Part shown: in pieces, positions 1 through 8,267 of the stretch
How positions within the stretch are numbered: position 1 is the stretch's first letter
Layout: every line of letters starts with the position of its first letter
Source of the DNA: an uncultured Burkholderiales bacterium
Lineage (GTDB): Bacteria; Pseudomonadota; Gammaproteobacteria; Burkholderiales; Burkholderiaceae_C
DNA: 8,267 bases
Assembly (NCBI GenBank): GCA_903926695.1
Contig: CAIYKK010000312.1
Span: 1-8,267, forward strand
Direction: 5' to 3'
Position numbers and translations under genes: made by a program
The notes under the pieces: generated by a model
Told to the model about the DNA's origin: nothing
Database searches by the model: none
The model's input: the letters and a program-made list of their open reading frames with translations, nothing else

Positions 1-1
1 C

Positions 2-1231
2 ATCAGAATCCAAAACTACCGGGCGCTGAAAGACGTGACCCTGGGCCGGACGTGCGACAACGAAAAAGCTGATCCCTTAGCGCGTCTGACGGCTGTGATT
101 GGTGCGAATGGCACGGGAAAATCCAGCCTTCTGGATGCGCTGTGTTTTTTGGGCGATTGCATTAAAGAAGGCGTCCAGGCTGCTTGCGACAAGCCGCACC
201 GTGGTGGTTTTGAGAGGCTTCGCACGCAAGGGATTGAGGCACCAATTCAATTTGCTATTCGTTTTCGCGATGCAAGTGATACGCCTCCGCTCAATTACGT
301 TCTGGATATAGGTAGCGACAGTTATGGACGCCCCATTGTTATCCATGAGCGTTTGGGTATGGAATGGGCAAATCCATCACAAGGCGCATGGAAAGAGCGA
401 GTTTTTACCCAATGGACAGAGGGGGACTTTTTGGATATCACGGATGGACGGGGCTTGGTATGGGCTGGGCAAGATTCCACGGATGGAAATCCAAAGATGG
501 CGGTTGAAATGCACGACCGCCAAGTGCTGGCGGTGGCCACGTTTGGCGCTTTGGCCAGTCACCCCGATATTGCTAAATTCCGTGAATTTTTAAGCGGCTG
601 GTATTTTTCCTATTTTGACCCGAAGCTGGCCAAGGAGCCATCGACGGCAGGTGCTGACTCACACCTTGATCGGGAGGGGAAAAATCTTGCCAAATATCTC
701 CAGTTTGTTGAGGCTGCCCATCCGGGTGAACTGAATTTAATTCTTCAGCGTATCGCCAAGAAAATACCGGGATTGGTGGGCATCAAAACAAGTACCTCAA
801 AAAATAAACAGCTTTTCCTGGAGTTTTATTGCGAAGGCTATGCGGAGCCGTTTTTTCAGCAAGACATGTCGGATGGGACTTTGAAGCTTCTGGCTTATCT
901 GCTGCTGATGGAAGACCCGAATCCCGCGTCATTGATTGGAATAGAAGAGCCGGAAAATGGGCTGCATCATCAATTGCTGTCCCTGCTGGCGACGGAGTTG
1001 AAAACTTTCTCACGTCAGGCGCGTGGACCGCAGGTGTTGATTTCCACCCATGCGCCTAATTTTGTCGATGCGCTGACGCCGGAGGAAGTCTGGATTTTGA
1101 GCAAGGGTGCGGATGGTTATTCAAGCCTGACTTGTGCCGCAGATATTGCCCAAGTCAGGGCGCTTTTTGACGAAGGTATTCCGATGGGCAGCCTGTGGTT
1201 TAGCGATCATTTTGGAATCGGTAACCCATGA
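2..1231 (+). CDS. AAA/SMC-like ATPase (AAA_21 type), 5' partial, ATPase half of a putative defence pair
   Basis: An ABC/SMC-type ATPase of the OLD/RecF-like group, probably cytosolic and acting with the next gene. The reading frame is open from base 2 and starts with IRIQNYRALKDVTLG, the usual first strand of this family, so only a few N-terminal residues lie outside the window. A GTG at base 35 could be read as a start, but it would remove this conserved strand. Visible motifs are Walker A GANGTGKSS (bases 101-127), an ABC-like signature MSDGT (866-880), Walker B with catalytic glutamate IEEPENGLHH (941-970), and the histidine switch STHAP (1043-1057). With 409 visible residues and no long coiled coil, it is a compact ATPase rather than a true SMC protein. 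It has no TOPRIM domain of its own. The stop overlaps the next start (ATGA). The family is confident; the anti-phage role is inferred. Confidence 0.9.
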   Translation: MRIQNYRALKDVTLGRTCDNEKADPLARLTAVIGANGTGKSSLLDALCFLGDCIKEGVQAACDKPHRGGFERLRTQGIEAPIQFAIRFRDASDTPPLNYVLDIGSDSYGRPIVIHERLGMEWANPSQGAWKERVFTQWTEGDFLDITDGRGLVWAGQDSTDGNPKMAVEMHDRQVLAVATFGALASHPDIAKFREFLSGWYFSYFDPKLAKEPSTAGADSHLDREGKNLAKYLQFVEAAHPGELNLILQRIAKKIPGLVGIKTSTSKNKQLFLEFYCEGYAEPFFQQDMSDGTLKLLAYLLLMEDPNPASLIGIEEPENGLHHQLLSLLATELKTFSRQARGPQVLISTHAPNFVDALTPEEVWILSKGADGYSSLTCAADIAQVRALFDEGIPMGSLWFSDHFGIGNP

Positions 1232-1862
1232 GTTGGCTAGAGGTGTTGCTGGAGGGGGCATCCGATGTGCCCACGCTCAAAGAGGTTCTGCACAGAAAAT
1301 TCGGGCTGCAGGAAGGGCAGGACTTTCGCCTTCATGCCCACCAAGGCAAGGGAAAGCTGCCGCTCAACCCGTTAAGCAAACCAGACCCCAAACATCGGGG
1401 CTTGCTGGATCAGCTTCCGGCCAAACTGGGCGGCTATGGCAAGTCTTTGGCCCATGATGGCTGGGTGTTGGTGGTTCTGGATGCGGATGACGCGCCTTGC
1501 GCCCAACTCTTGAGCGATCTCAACGCCATGCTCGCCAGCCTGCCCGTCAAGCCGCAAGTCATGTTTCGGCTGGCAATTGAAGAAACTGAAAGCTGGTTTA
1601 TTGCCGATGCCGCCGCCCTGGAAAAAGCCTATCCCGGACAGGTCAAAAAGGCGGTACTGAAAAATATCAAGCCCGACGCCATCGTGGGTGCCTGGGAGCG
1701 CTTGGCTGAGTCGCTCAAGATCAACCCGAAAGAAGTTTCCGGTGCCATGAAAGTGGAGTGGGCCAAAAATATAGCCCCGCACCTCGACTTTGATGCGCCT
1801 TGTTCACCCAGTCTGGCCAAGCTGATTCAGGGGCTGGAAAAATTGATGAAAGCGCGTTCCCT

Positions 1863-1866
<4 letters not shown>
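1228..1866 (+). CDS. DUF4276 family protein, TOPRIM-like putative nuclease
   Basis: A 212-residue protein I recognise as DUF4276, a family with a TOPRIM-like fold often found beside AAA ATPases. Visible landmarks are the N-terminal strand with acidic residue LLEGASD (E9, D13), the HQGKGKLP segment after the first helix, the strand [11 protein letters not shown] (D85, D87, D88), and a third acidic site EETESWF (E118, E119, E121) that matches the family's E-x-W motif. These spaced acidic residues could bind metal ions, as in TOPRIM nucleases and primases; that is inference. The start overlaps the ATPase stop by four bases (ATGA) and only a weak purine stretch lies upstream, so translation is probably coupled. 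The 3' end overlaps the ruvB start in the same way. Likely role: effector nuclease of a two-gene system resembling OLD/Gabija nucleases, which carry ATPase and TOPRIM in one chain. Confidence 0.85.
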
Positions 1867-2933
<1,067 letters not shown>

Positions 2934-2958
2934 AGCGTTGATTTTTTCTTATCGGTTT

Positions 2959-2991
2959 GCTTAAAAAAGGCTATTTGAAAAATAGCTAAGC
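2959..2991. repeat. interrupted palindrome, candidate operator or minus-strand terminator
   Basis: A perfect 7-bp inverted repeat GCTATTT-GAA-AAATAGC (2970-2986) is enclosed by a second pair, GCTTA (2959-2963) and TAAGC (2987-2991), with a 6-base bulge on the left. Read on the plus strand there is no T tract after it. Read on the minus strand the inner stem is followed by C and six T, a terminator-like arrangement, although the stem is A/T-rich and no minus-strand gene ends here. It overlaps the tentative -35 box, so a repressor operator is the other reading. Confidence 0.5.
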
Positions 2992-3002
2992 GTTTATGTA
3001 AA

Positions 3003-3039
3003 GCCTTCCCTTGTCTTGTTACGATGGACGAAGGAAGGC
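3003..3039 (+). promoter_or_regulatory. hairpin enclosing the ribosome-binding site of the nuclease-helicase gene
   Basis: Arms 3003-3015 (GCCTTCCCTTGTC) and 3027-3039 (GACGAAGGAAGGC) pair over 13 positions with one C-A mismatch and one G-U wobble, around an 11-base loop. The 3' arm contains AAGGAAGG (3031-3038), the only Shine-Dalgarno-like sequence before the ATG at 3049, with 10 bases between. If the RNA folds this way the ribosome-binding site is masked, so translation may be controlled. This depends on transcription starting upstream of 3003. Confidence 0.45.
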
Positions 3040-3048
3040 CAGTGATAC

Positions 3049-6000
3049 ATGACTAAGAAGACCGGAAACGAGCTGTTCATTGTTGACAACAGCGATGACG
3101 ATTGGAAAGTTCTCAACTATTTATCCGAATGGACCGAAATCTCTTCTCGCTTCGACATTGCGACGGGTTATTTTGAAATCGGCGCCCTGCTTGCCCTGGA
3201 TGGCAAGTGGCAAAAGCTGGATCAAATCCGCATCCTCATGGGTGATGAAGTCACCAAGCGCACGCAAAAAGCCCTGATAGAGGGAACTTTCCGCATCAAA
3301 GGGCAACTCGACGCCAGCATCGAGCATGAAAAAATCAAGAATGACTTCTTAAAAGGTGTTCCGGCCATTGTTGAAGCACTCAAGAGTGGACAGATTTCGT
3401 GCCGGATTTACACCAAGAAAAAGTTTCACGCCAAGGCCTACATCACCCACAGCAAGCTGGCCGTGGTCGGGTCATCGGCTTTGGTAGGCTCCAGCAATTT
3501 CACCTTTCCCGGCTTGACGGGCAATGTCGAGCTGAATGTGCAACTGCGTCGTGAAGTGGAAGAGCTTCAGCAGTGGTACGAGGCGCATTGGGACGATGCC
3601 GAAGACGTGTCGGATGAAATCCTCAAGGTCATGGAGCGCCAGATTCGCCACTATCTGCCGTTTGAAATCTATGCCAAATCGTTGCAGGCTTATTTCAGCA
3701 ATTATGAAGAAACCGCTGGCGATTGGGAGCGCAAGCAGTCCCGCATGTATCCCATCCTGGACCAATACCAGCGCGACGGCTACGGTGCATTGCTCAAAAT
3801 TGGTGGCAAATACGGCGGTGCCTTCTTGTGCGACGGCGTTGGCTTGGGAAAAACATTCGTTGGCCTGATGCTGATTGAGCGTTTGGTGAAGTTTGAGCGC
3901 AAAAAAGTATTGCTCATCGTTCCCAAATCGGGCCGTGAGCCGGTGTGGGAATCGAGCCTGCGCCGCTATCTTCCAGAGCTGTTTGGCGATTTCTCCAACC
4001 TTGTTGTGATCAATCACACGGATTTGCAGCGCAACGGTGATTGGGTTGAAAAACTCCAAAGACTCAAAGAACAAGCCGATGTCATCATCGTTGATGAAGC
4101 CCATCACTTTCGCAATCCCAGCACCAAGAAAGAAACCTCGCGCTACTGGCAGATGCAAGGCATGGCCAAAGGCAAGCAGGTTTTCATGCTCACGGCCACG
4201 CCGATCAACAACCGCTTGATTGACCTGCAGCATTTGATTGAGCATTTCACCCAGCGCGAGCCTGGGCATTTCAAAGACACGCTGGGCATTCACTCGCTGC
4301 CCGGCCACTTTCGCAAGCTGGAAAAAGAGCTGGTCAAGCGCATGGGCGGTGACTTGATTCAAGGGGAATTGCCTGGTGTCGAGACGGGTGACCTGCTCTC
4401 GCAAGACAGCCTGTTTCGTGAACTGGTGGTGCAACGCAGCCGCGCCTACGTCAAGCAAAGCCAGATCGCCGCCGGTGCCAAAGAGGCCATGTTTCCCAAG
4501 CGCGAAGCGCCTAAAGTGGCTGAATATTCCGTCAAAAAGACCTACGGCAAGTTGTTAGGAATGCTGGAAAAAGCTTTCAACAAAAAACAGCCGCTGTTTA
4601 CTTTGCCGATGTACTACCCCTTGGCCTATTCAAAGGTTCCGGTGGAAAACGGCTTTGAAGACAACCGCCAGAAACAGGTGGTGGGGCTGATTCGGATTTT
4701 GTTCTTGAAACGCTTTGAGAGTTCGGCGCGGGCCTTTGAGTCGTCTTGCTGGCAATTGCTCTACAAAGTCATGGCCTTTGTGCAGGTCAATAGCAGCACC
4801 AAGCATGAATTGGCGGCTTTTGAACGCTGGAAAATCCACCAGAGCGAACTGCTGGGCGACGAGAAAAAACGCCAAAACGAGCTTTTTGATGAGGCGGCTG
4901 AAATTGATCCAGAGCAGGACGAAGACATCATTTCAGAAGAAATGCTTGAAGCTGCTGAAGTGCTGGACCGCGACTTGTTTGAGGTGCCGCAAATCCTGTC
5001 GGAGTCGTTTCAGGACTTGAACCAGATTGCCGAGTTCTTAAACGAGTTACGCCAGTTCAAACCCAGCCACGACGACAAACTGCGCGCCCTGATTCACTTG
5101 CTCAAGAATGACCCCGTGCTGAAAAAACACAAGGTCATGATCTTCAGCGAGTTCATGGCCACCGCCCGCTATCTGGCCAAGGAATTAGGGAAGGCTGGCA
5201 TCAAAGGCATTGACCAAATCGACTCGGCCACCAAGCGCAGCCGCAGCGACGTGATTCGCCAGTTTGCCCCGTACTACAACGGCATGAATAGCCAGGAATT
5301 GGCCGACAAGGGGCACTCTGAAACCCGCGTGCTGATTGCCACCGACGTACTGAGCGAAGGCCTGAATTTGCAGGATGCCACACGCCTGATTAATTACGAT
5401 CTGCACTGGAATCCCGTTCGTCTGATGCAGCGCATTGGCCGCGTGGACCGGCGCATGAATCCAGAGATTGAGAAAAAGCTGGTCAAAGATCACCCCGATG
5501 TCAAAGCCATTCGCGGCACGGTGGAATACTGGAACTTTTTGCCTCCCGGCGAACTGGATGAGCTGCTGAATCTGTACAAAAAAGTTTCCAGCAAAACTTT
5601 GCTCATCTCCAAGACCTTGGGCATTGAAGGCAAAAAGCTCCTGAGACCCGAAGACGATTTTGCGGCGCTGAAAGACTTTGACCACAGCTATGAGGGCGAG
5701 CCCACGGTGCTGGAAACCATGCACCTGGAATACCAGCGCCTGCTGGCGGCACACCCTGATTTAGCCGCTCGGCTCGATGCCTTGCCTGGTCGGGTGTTCA
5801 GCGGCAAGACTCACGTTCAGACTGGCACGCAGGCCGTGTTTTTTTGCTTCGGCCTCCCAGGAAAAGACAATACGGTCAAGGATGCCGCTACCGATGCCGA
5901 TTCGTGGACACTGGCAGCCGGGCGCACCGAATGGCTGCTGCTGGACTTGCAGACCGGCAAAGTGCTGGAAGACGCTGCCGCGATAGACGCGGTGATTCGC

Positions 6001-6162
6001 AGTGAGCCTGAAACCCCGCGCCATTGCCAAATTGCCCAACCAACCTTGTCCGAAGCGCGTGTCAAGGTTGAAAAGCATCTAAAAAACGGTTATTTCCGCC
6101 AGGTTCAGGCTCCAGTCGGTGTTGCGCCGCAGCTGATTGCCTGGATGGAACTGGCCGGGTGA
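3049..6162 (+). CDS. phospholipase D-like nuclease / SNF2-type (SF2) helicase fusion
   Basis: A 1037-residue cytosolic protein, probably the cleavage and translocation component of a restriction system. Residues about 1-200 form a PLD-family nuclease domain with HAK (H127, K129) and GSSNFT (147-152) followed by GL and NVELNV. An SF2 helicase follows: Walker A DGVGLGKT (262-269), DEAH box VDEAHHF (348-354), motif III LTATPINN (381-388), then a long insert carrying an acidic stretch (about 614-642). The second RecA-like lobe has IFSEF (698-702), motif V VLSEGLNLQDA (767-777) and motif VI QRIGRVDRR (794-802). The last 200 residues are unassigned. The start follows AAGGAAGG with 10-base spacing. 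A methyltransferase gene starts 48 bases downstream, suggesting an operon. The aspartate of a canonical HKD motif is not at its usual spacing after H127. Domains are certain; the restriction role is inferred. Confidence 0.9.
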   Translation: MTKKTGNELFIVDNSDDDWKVLNYLSEWTEISSRFDIATGYFEIGALLALDGKWQKLDQIRILMGDEVTKRTQKALIEGTFRIKGQLDASIEHEKIKNDFLKGVPAIVEALKSGQISCRIYTKKKFHAKAYITHSKLAVVGSSALVGSSNFTFPGLTGNVELNVQLRREVEELQQWYEAHWDDAEDVSDEILKVMERQIRHYLPFEIYAKSLQAYFSNYEETAGDWERKQSRMYPILDQYQRDGYGALLKIGGKYGGAFLCDGVGLGKTFVGLMLIERLVKFERKKVLLIVPKSGREPVWESSLRRYLPELFGDFSNLVVINHTDLQRNGDWVEKLQRLKEQADVIIVDEAHHFRNPSTKKETSRYWQMQGMAKGKQVFMLTATPINNRLIDLQHLIEHFTQREPGHFKDTLGIHSLPGHFRKLEKELVKRMGGDLIQGELPGVETGDLLSQDSLFRELVVQRSRAYVKQSQIAAGAKEAMFPKREAPKVAEYSVKKTYGKLLGMLEKAFNKKQPLFTLPMYYPLAYSKVPVENGFEDNRQKQVVGLIRILFLKRFESSARAFESSCWQLLYKVMAFVQVNSSTKHELAAFERWKIHQSELLGDEKKRQNELFDEAAEIDPEQDEDIISEEMLEAAEVLDRDLFEVPQILSESFQDLNQIAEFLNELRQFKPSHDDKLRALIHLLKNDPVLKKHKVMIFSEFMATARYLAKELGKAGIKGIDQIDSATKRSRSDVIRQFAPYYNGMNSQELADKGHSETRVLIATDVLSEGLNLQDATRLINYDLHWNPVRLMQRIGRVDRRMNPEIEKKLVKDHPDVKAIRGTVEYWNFLPPGELDELLNLYKKVSSKTLLISKTLGIEGKKLLRPEDDFAALKDFDHSYEGEPTVLETMHLEYQRLLAAHPDLAARLDALPGRVFSGKTHVQTGTQAVFFCFGLPGKDNTVKDAATDADSWTLAAGRTEWLLLDLQTGKVLEDAAAIDAVIRSEPETPRHCQIAQPTLSEARVKVEKHLKNGYFRQVQAPVGVAPQLIAWMELAG

Positions 6163-6194
6163 ACGGTACAGTGACCGAAAACATTTAAAACATC

Positions 6195-6199
6195 AGGGA
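6195..6199 (+). promoter_or_regulatory. ribosome-binding site of the methyltransferase gene
   Basis: AGGGA lies 11 bases before the ATG at 6211 within the 48-base gap 6163-6210. The gap is otherwise A/T-rich, with a short direct repeat AAAACAT at 6178-6184 and 6187-6193. I see no terminator and no convincing promoter in it, which fits cotranscription with the nuclease-helicase gene. Confidence 0.5.
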
Positions 6200-6210
6200 A
6201 AACTTTAAAA

Positions 6211-8267
6211 ATGGCAACCGCACCCAAACCACTATTCGATCCTCAAGCCGAAGCACTTCGCCGTATTCAAACCATTCCCGCCCTCGTCAAATACCTTGAC
6301 GAAGAATTAGGCTGGCCTGTGGATGTGGACGACTGGGAAGATGCTGTTTACGACTGGCAGCCCGAAGAGCTGAACCTCAAGGCCGAGCATCAAGTCGCCA
6401 TCAATTCGATCAAACAACTGCGCCCGCTGGTCACCGGCCAGCCGTGGGGCATCTTTTTTGTGGACTTTGACAAGGGGCAACTGCCAATTACCGTGCTGCG
6501 CCGCATTCTGAACGGCCTGGTTATCAAAAGCCGCGTTCAAAGCGGTGGCCACCAGACTTGGCTGGCGCGTGACCTGCTGTTTGTCTCCAGCTTTGGCGAG
6601 GGCAGCGCCGCGCATCCGCGTGAGATTGCGCTGGCCCATTTCACCGACGAGTCTGACGTGGGCGATATTCCCACCCTGCGCGTGTTGGGCTGGGATGAAA
6701 CCGATACGGGTCATCAATTGGGCTACGTGGCCAAAACGCTGAAAGAAAAACTGCGCTGGCCCGCGCATACCGCCAGCAAAGCCGACCAAGACGCCTGGCG
6801 CACCCAGTGGGCCAGCGCCTTCACGCTGAAATACCGCCAAGTCATCAACGACAGCAAATCGCTGGCGCTGGCGCTGGCTGAACTGGCCAAACGCATCCGC
6901 AGCCGCGTCAATGCGGTGCTGGCGCTGGAAAACGACAAAGGCCACCTGCGCCAGTTGCACAAGGCGTTCAAGGAAAACCTGATTGCCGACCTGTCAGCCG
7001 ATGGCTTTGCCGACATGTTTGCGCAAACCATCACTTACGGCCTGTTTACCGCCCGCGCCAGCCGCAGCAGCGGCGCGCTGGTGGCCGACAACCTGTCGGA
7101 CATGGTGCCCAGCACCAACCCGTTTTTGAAGGAATTGCTGGCAGACTTTTTGAGCGCCGGGGGCCGGAACCGCAAAAAAGCCAAGCGCGTCGATTTTGAC
7201 GAGCTGGGCATCAACGAAGTGGTGGCCACCCTGCGCGACGTGCCGATGGACGCCGTGCTACGCGCCTTCAACAAAGAAAAGCCGGGCGACGATCCGGTGA
7301 TCCACTTCTACGAAGATTTCCTCAAAGCCTACGACAAGGCCATGCGCGCCAAGCGCGGCGTGTTTTACACCCCGTCGCCGGTGGTGCAATTCATTGTGCG
7401 CAGCGTCGATGAGATTTTGAAAACCGACTTCGGCATTGAAGACGGCCTGGCCAGCACCATCACCTGGGGCGAGATGCTGGCGGCCAAGCCAGAACTGAAA
7501 CTGCCCAAGTTCTGCACCGCGCAAACCCCTTTTGTGCAGGTGCTGGACCCGGCCACCGGCACCGGCACTTTCATCGTTGAAGTCATCACGCAGGTTCACG
7601 CCCACATGCTGGCCAAGTGGCGCAAACAAGGCAAGGTCACAAAAACGCAGTGGCAGCCGCTGTGGGTGGACTACGTGCAAACGCACCTGCTGCCGCGCCT
7701 TTATGCGTTCGAGCTGATGATGGCCCCGTATGCCATCGCACACATGAAAATCGGCCTGAAGCTGGCCGAAACCGGCTACACCTTTCCCGACAACGGGCCG
7801 CGTGTGAATGTGTTTTTGACGAATGCGCTGGAGCCTGCGCATCCGGTGCAGGCGCAACTGGAGGCTATGGCTCCCATGCTGGCACATGAGGCCAGCGCAG
7901 CCAACTTTGCCAAAGAGCAGTCCTGCTTTACGGTCATTGTGGGCAATCCGCCCTATGCCGGACATTCTGCGAACAACAATCTTCCCGGTATCGTTGCGGC
8001 GGTGCATGAGTACAAGCGCGGCTACCCTGATTTGCAAAAACCTGGTCAAGGCAAGTGGTTGCAAAACGATTACGTCAAGTTCATACGTTTTGCAGAGCTG
8101 CGTATCTTGCAGGGCGGTGTGGGCGTGCTGGGATTCATCACTGACCATTCCTATCTGGACAACCCGACTTTCAAAGGGATGCGCCGACATTTACGTCAGA
8201 GCTTTCCTTTCCTGCGCATTGTGGATATGCACGGCAACAGCAAGAAAAAAGAAAAGGCGTTGGACGG
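6211..8267 (+). CDS. type ISP/Eco57I-like N6-adenine DNA methyltransferase, 3' partial
   Basis: The first 685 residues of a DNA methyltransferase; the frame is open from ATG 6211 to the window end. It would transfer a methyl group from S-adenosylmethionine to adenine in DNA. Residues 1-330 are not a domain I can name; they include QPWGIFFVDFDKG (77-89) and ARDLLFVSSFGE (119-130). Then comes the block typical of type ISP and Eco57I-like enzymes: HFYEDFLKAYD (365-375), RGVFYTPSPVVQFIVRSV (382-399), the SAM-binding motif I LDPATGTGTF (445-454) and catalytic motif IV NPPY (579-582), followed by DMHGN (672-676). The target-recognition part should lie beyond the window. No helicase or PD-(D/E)XK motifs precede the methylase core, unlike full type ISP enzymes; those functions appear to be in the upstream gene. 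Family confident; partnership inferred. Confidence 0.93.
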   Translation, partial: MATAPKPLFDPQAEALRRIQTIPALVKYLDEELGWPVDVDDWEDAVYDWQPEELNLKAEHQVAINSIKQLRPLVTGQPWGIFFVDFDKGQLPITVLRRILNGLVIKSRVQSGGHQTWLARDLLFVSSFGEGSAAHPREIALAHFTDESDVGDIPTLRVLGWDETDTGHQLGYVAKTLKEKLRWPAHTASKADQDAWRTQWASAFTLKYRQVINDSKSLALALAELAKRIRSRVNAVLALENDKGHLRQLHKAFKENLIADLSADGFADMFAQTITYGLFTARASRSSGALVADNLSDMVPSTNPFLKELLADFLSAGGRNRKKAKRVDFDELGINEVVATLRDVPMDAVLRAFNKEKPGDDPVIHFYEDFLKAYDKAMRAKRGVFYTPSPVVQFIVRSVDEILKTDFGIEDGLASTITWGEMLAAKPELKLPKFCTAQTPFVQVLDPATGTGTFIVEVITQVHAHMLAKWRKQGKVTKTQWQPLWVDYVQTHLLPRLYAFELMMAPYAIAHMKIGLKLAETGYTFPDNGPRVNVFLTNALEPAHPVQAQLEAMAPMLAHEASAANFAKEQSCFTVIVGNPPYAGHSANNNLPGIVAAVHEYKRGYPDLQKPGQGKWLQNDYVKFIRFAELRILQGGVGVLGFITDHSYLDNPTFKGMRRHLRQSFPFLRIVDMHGNSKKKEKALD

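Larger units (their letters stand above)
2934..3048 (+). promoter_or_regulatory. intergenic control region before the nuclease-helicase gene, tentative promoter
   Basis: This 115-base A/T-rich gap is the only place in the window where a new transcript could clearly begin. The best hexamer pair I find is TTGAAA (2975-2980) and TGTAAA (2997-3002), separated by 16 bases; these match the sigma-70 consensus at five and four of six positions. It predicts transcription starting near 3009. A weaker alternative -10 is TACGAT (3020-3025), with no good -35. The gap also holds two inverted repeats, listed separately. Presence of some promoter is likely; the exact boxes are tentative. Confidence 0.35.

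Noticed and set aside
1800..1862. Extended start for ruvB at the ATG at 1800
   Set aside because: The extra 21 residues are encoded within the DUF4276 gene in another frame and do not resemble RuvB, whose usual N-terminus begins at 1863.
2970..3000. Plus-strand intrinsic terminator after ruvB at the 2970-2986 hairpin
   Set aside because: The stem is A/T-rich and no T tract follows it on the plus strand; only the minus-strand reading has a T run.
3472..4458. 328-codon open frame on the minus strand
   Set aside because: It lies wholly inside the nuclease-helicase gene, whose plus-strand frame carries PLD and helicase motifs; the minus-strand translation shows no recognisable domain.
5185..5754. 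189-codon minus-strand open frame
   Set aside because: Antisense to helicase motifs V and VI, with no family resemblance.
7258..8190. 310-codon open frame on the minus strand
   Set aside because: It is antisense to the methyltransferase core, including motif I and NPPY; its product is rich in His, Arg and Gln, as expected of a reverse complement of G/C-rich coding DNA.
3049..8267. Class 1 DISARM or BREX identity for the helicase, PLD and methyltransferase genes
   Set aside because: DISARM has separate drmA, drmB and PLD drmC genes and BREX has characteristic brx/pgl genes; none is visible, and the methyltransferase core is ISP-like. Genes beyond the right edge could change this.

Overview
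The window is a five-gene, all plus-strand stretch of a bacterial chromosome. The best taxonomic clue is a complete, strongly conserved ruvB, whose N-terminus (MSIQTD, then [11 protein letters not shown]) and body read like those of Burkholderiales, probably Comamonadaceae. This rests on protein-sequence recognition, not on a search. The first and last genes run off the window edges.

Layout: (1) 2-1231, an AAA/SMC-like ATPase lacking only its first few residues. (2) 1228-1866, a TOPRIM-like DUF4276 protein. (3) 1863-2933, ruvB. These three are joined by two 4-base ATGA stop/start overlaps. (4) 2934-3048, the only sizeable intergenic gap, holding two inverted repeats; one of them includes the ribosome-binding site of the next gene. 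(5) 3049-6162, a 1037-residue fusion of a phospholipase D-like nuclease domain to an SF2/SNF2-type helicase. (6) 6211-8267, the first 685 residues of an adenine-specific DNA methyltransferase of the type ISP/Eco57I kind, cut off by the window end before its target-recognition region. No stretch over 300 bases lacks a gene. I saw no tRNA, rRNA, CRISPR array, insertion sequence or attachment site.

Functionally, ruvB (Holliday-junction branch-migration motor) is flanked by two probable anti-phage modules. Upstream is an ATPase plus TOPRIM-type nuclease pair, which resembles an OLD/Gabija-type nuclease split over two genes. Downstream is a putative restriction-modification system in which the nuclease and translocase parts form one protein and the methyltransferase another. 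In classical type ISP enzymes all these parts lie in one chain, so this looks like a split variant with a PLD nuclease. The defence roles are inferred from domain content and neighbourhood. The domain assignments themselves rest on motifs visible in the sequence.

The flanking modules look more A/T-rich than ruvB, especially the ATPase gene and the 2934-3048 gap, which fits accessory DNA placed beside a core gene.
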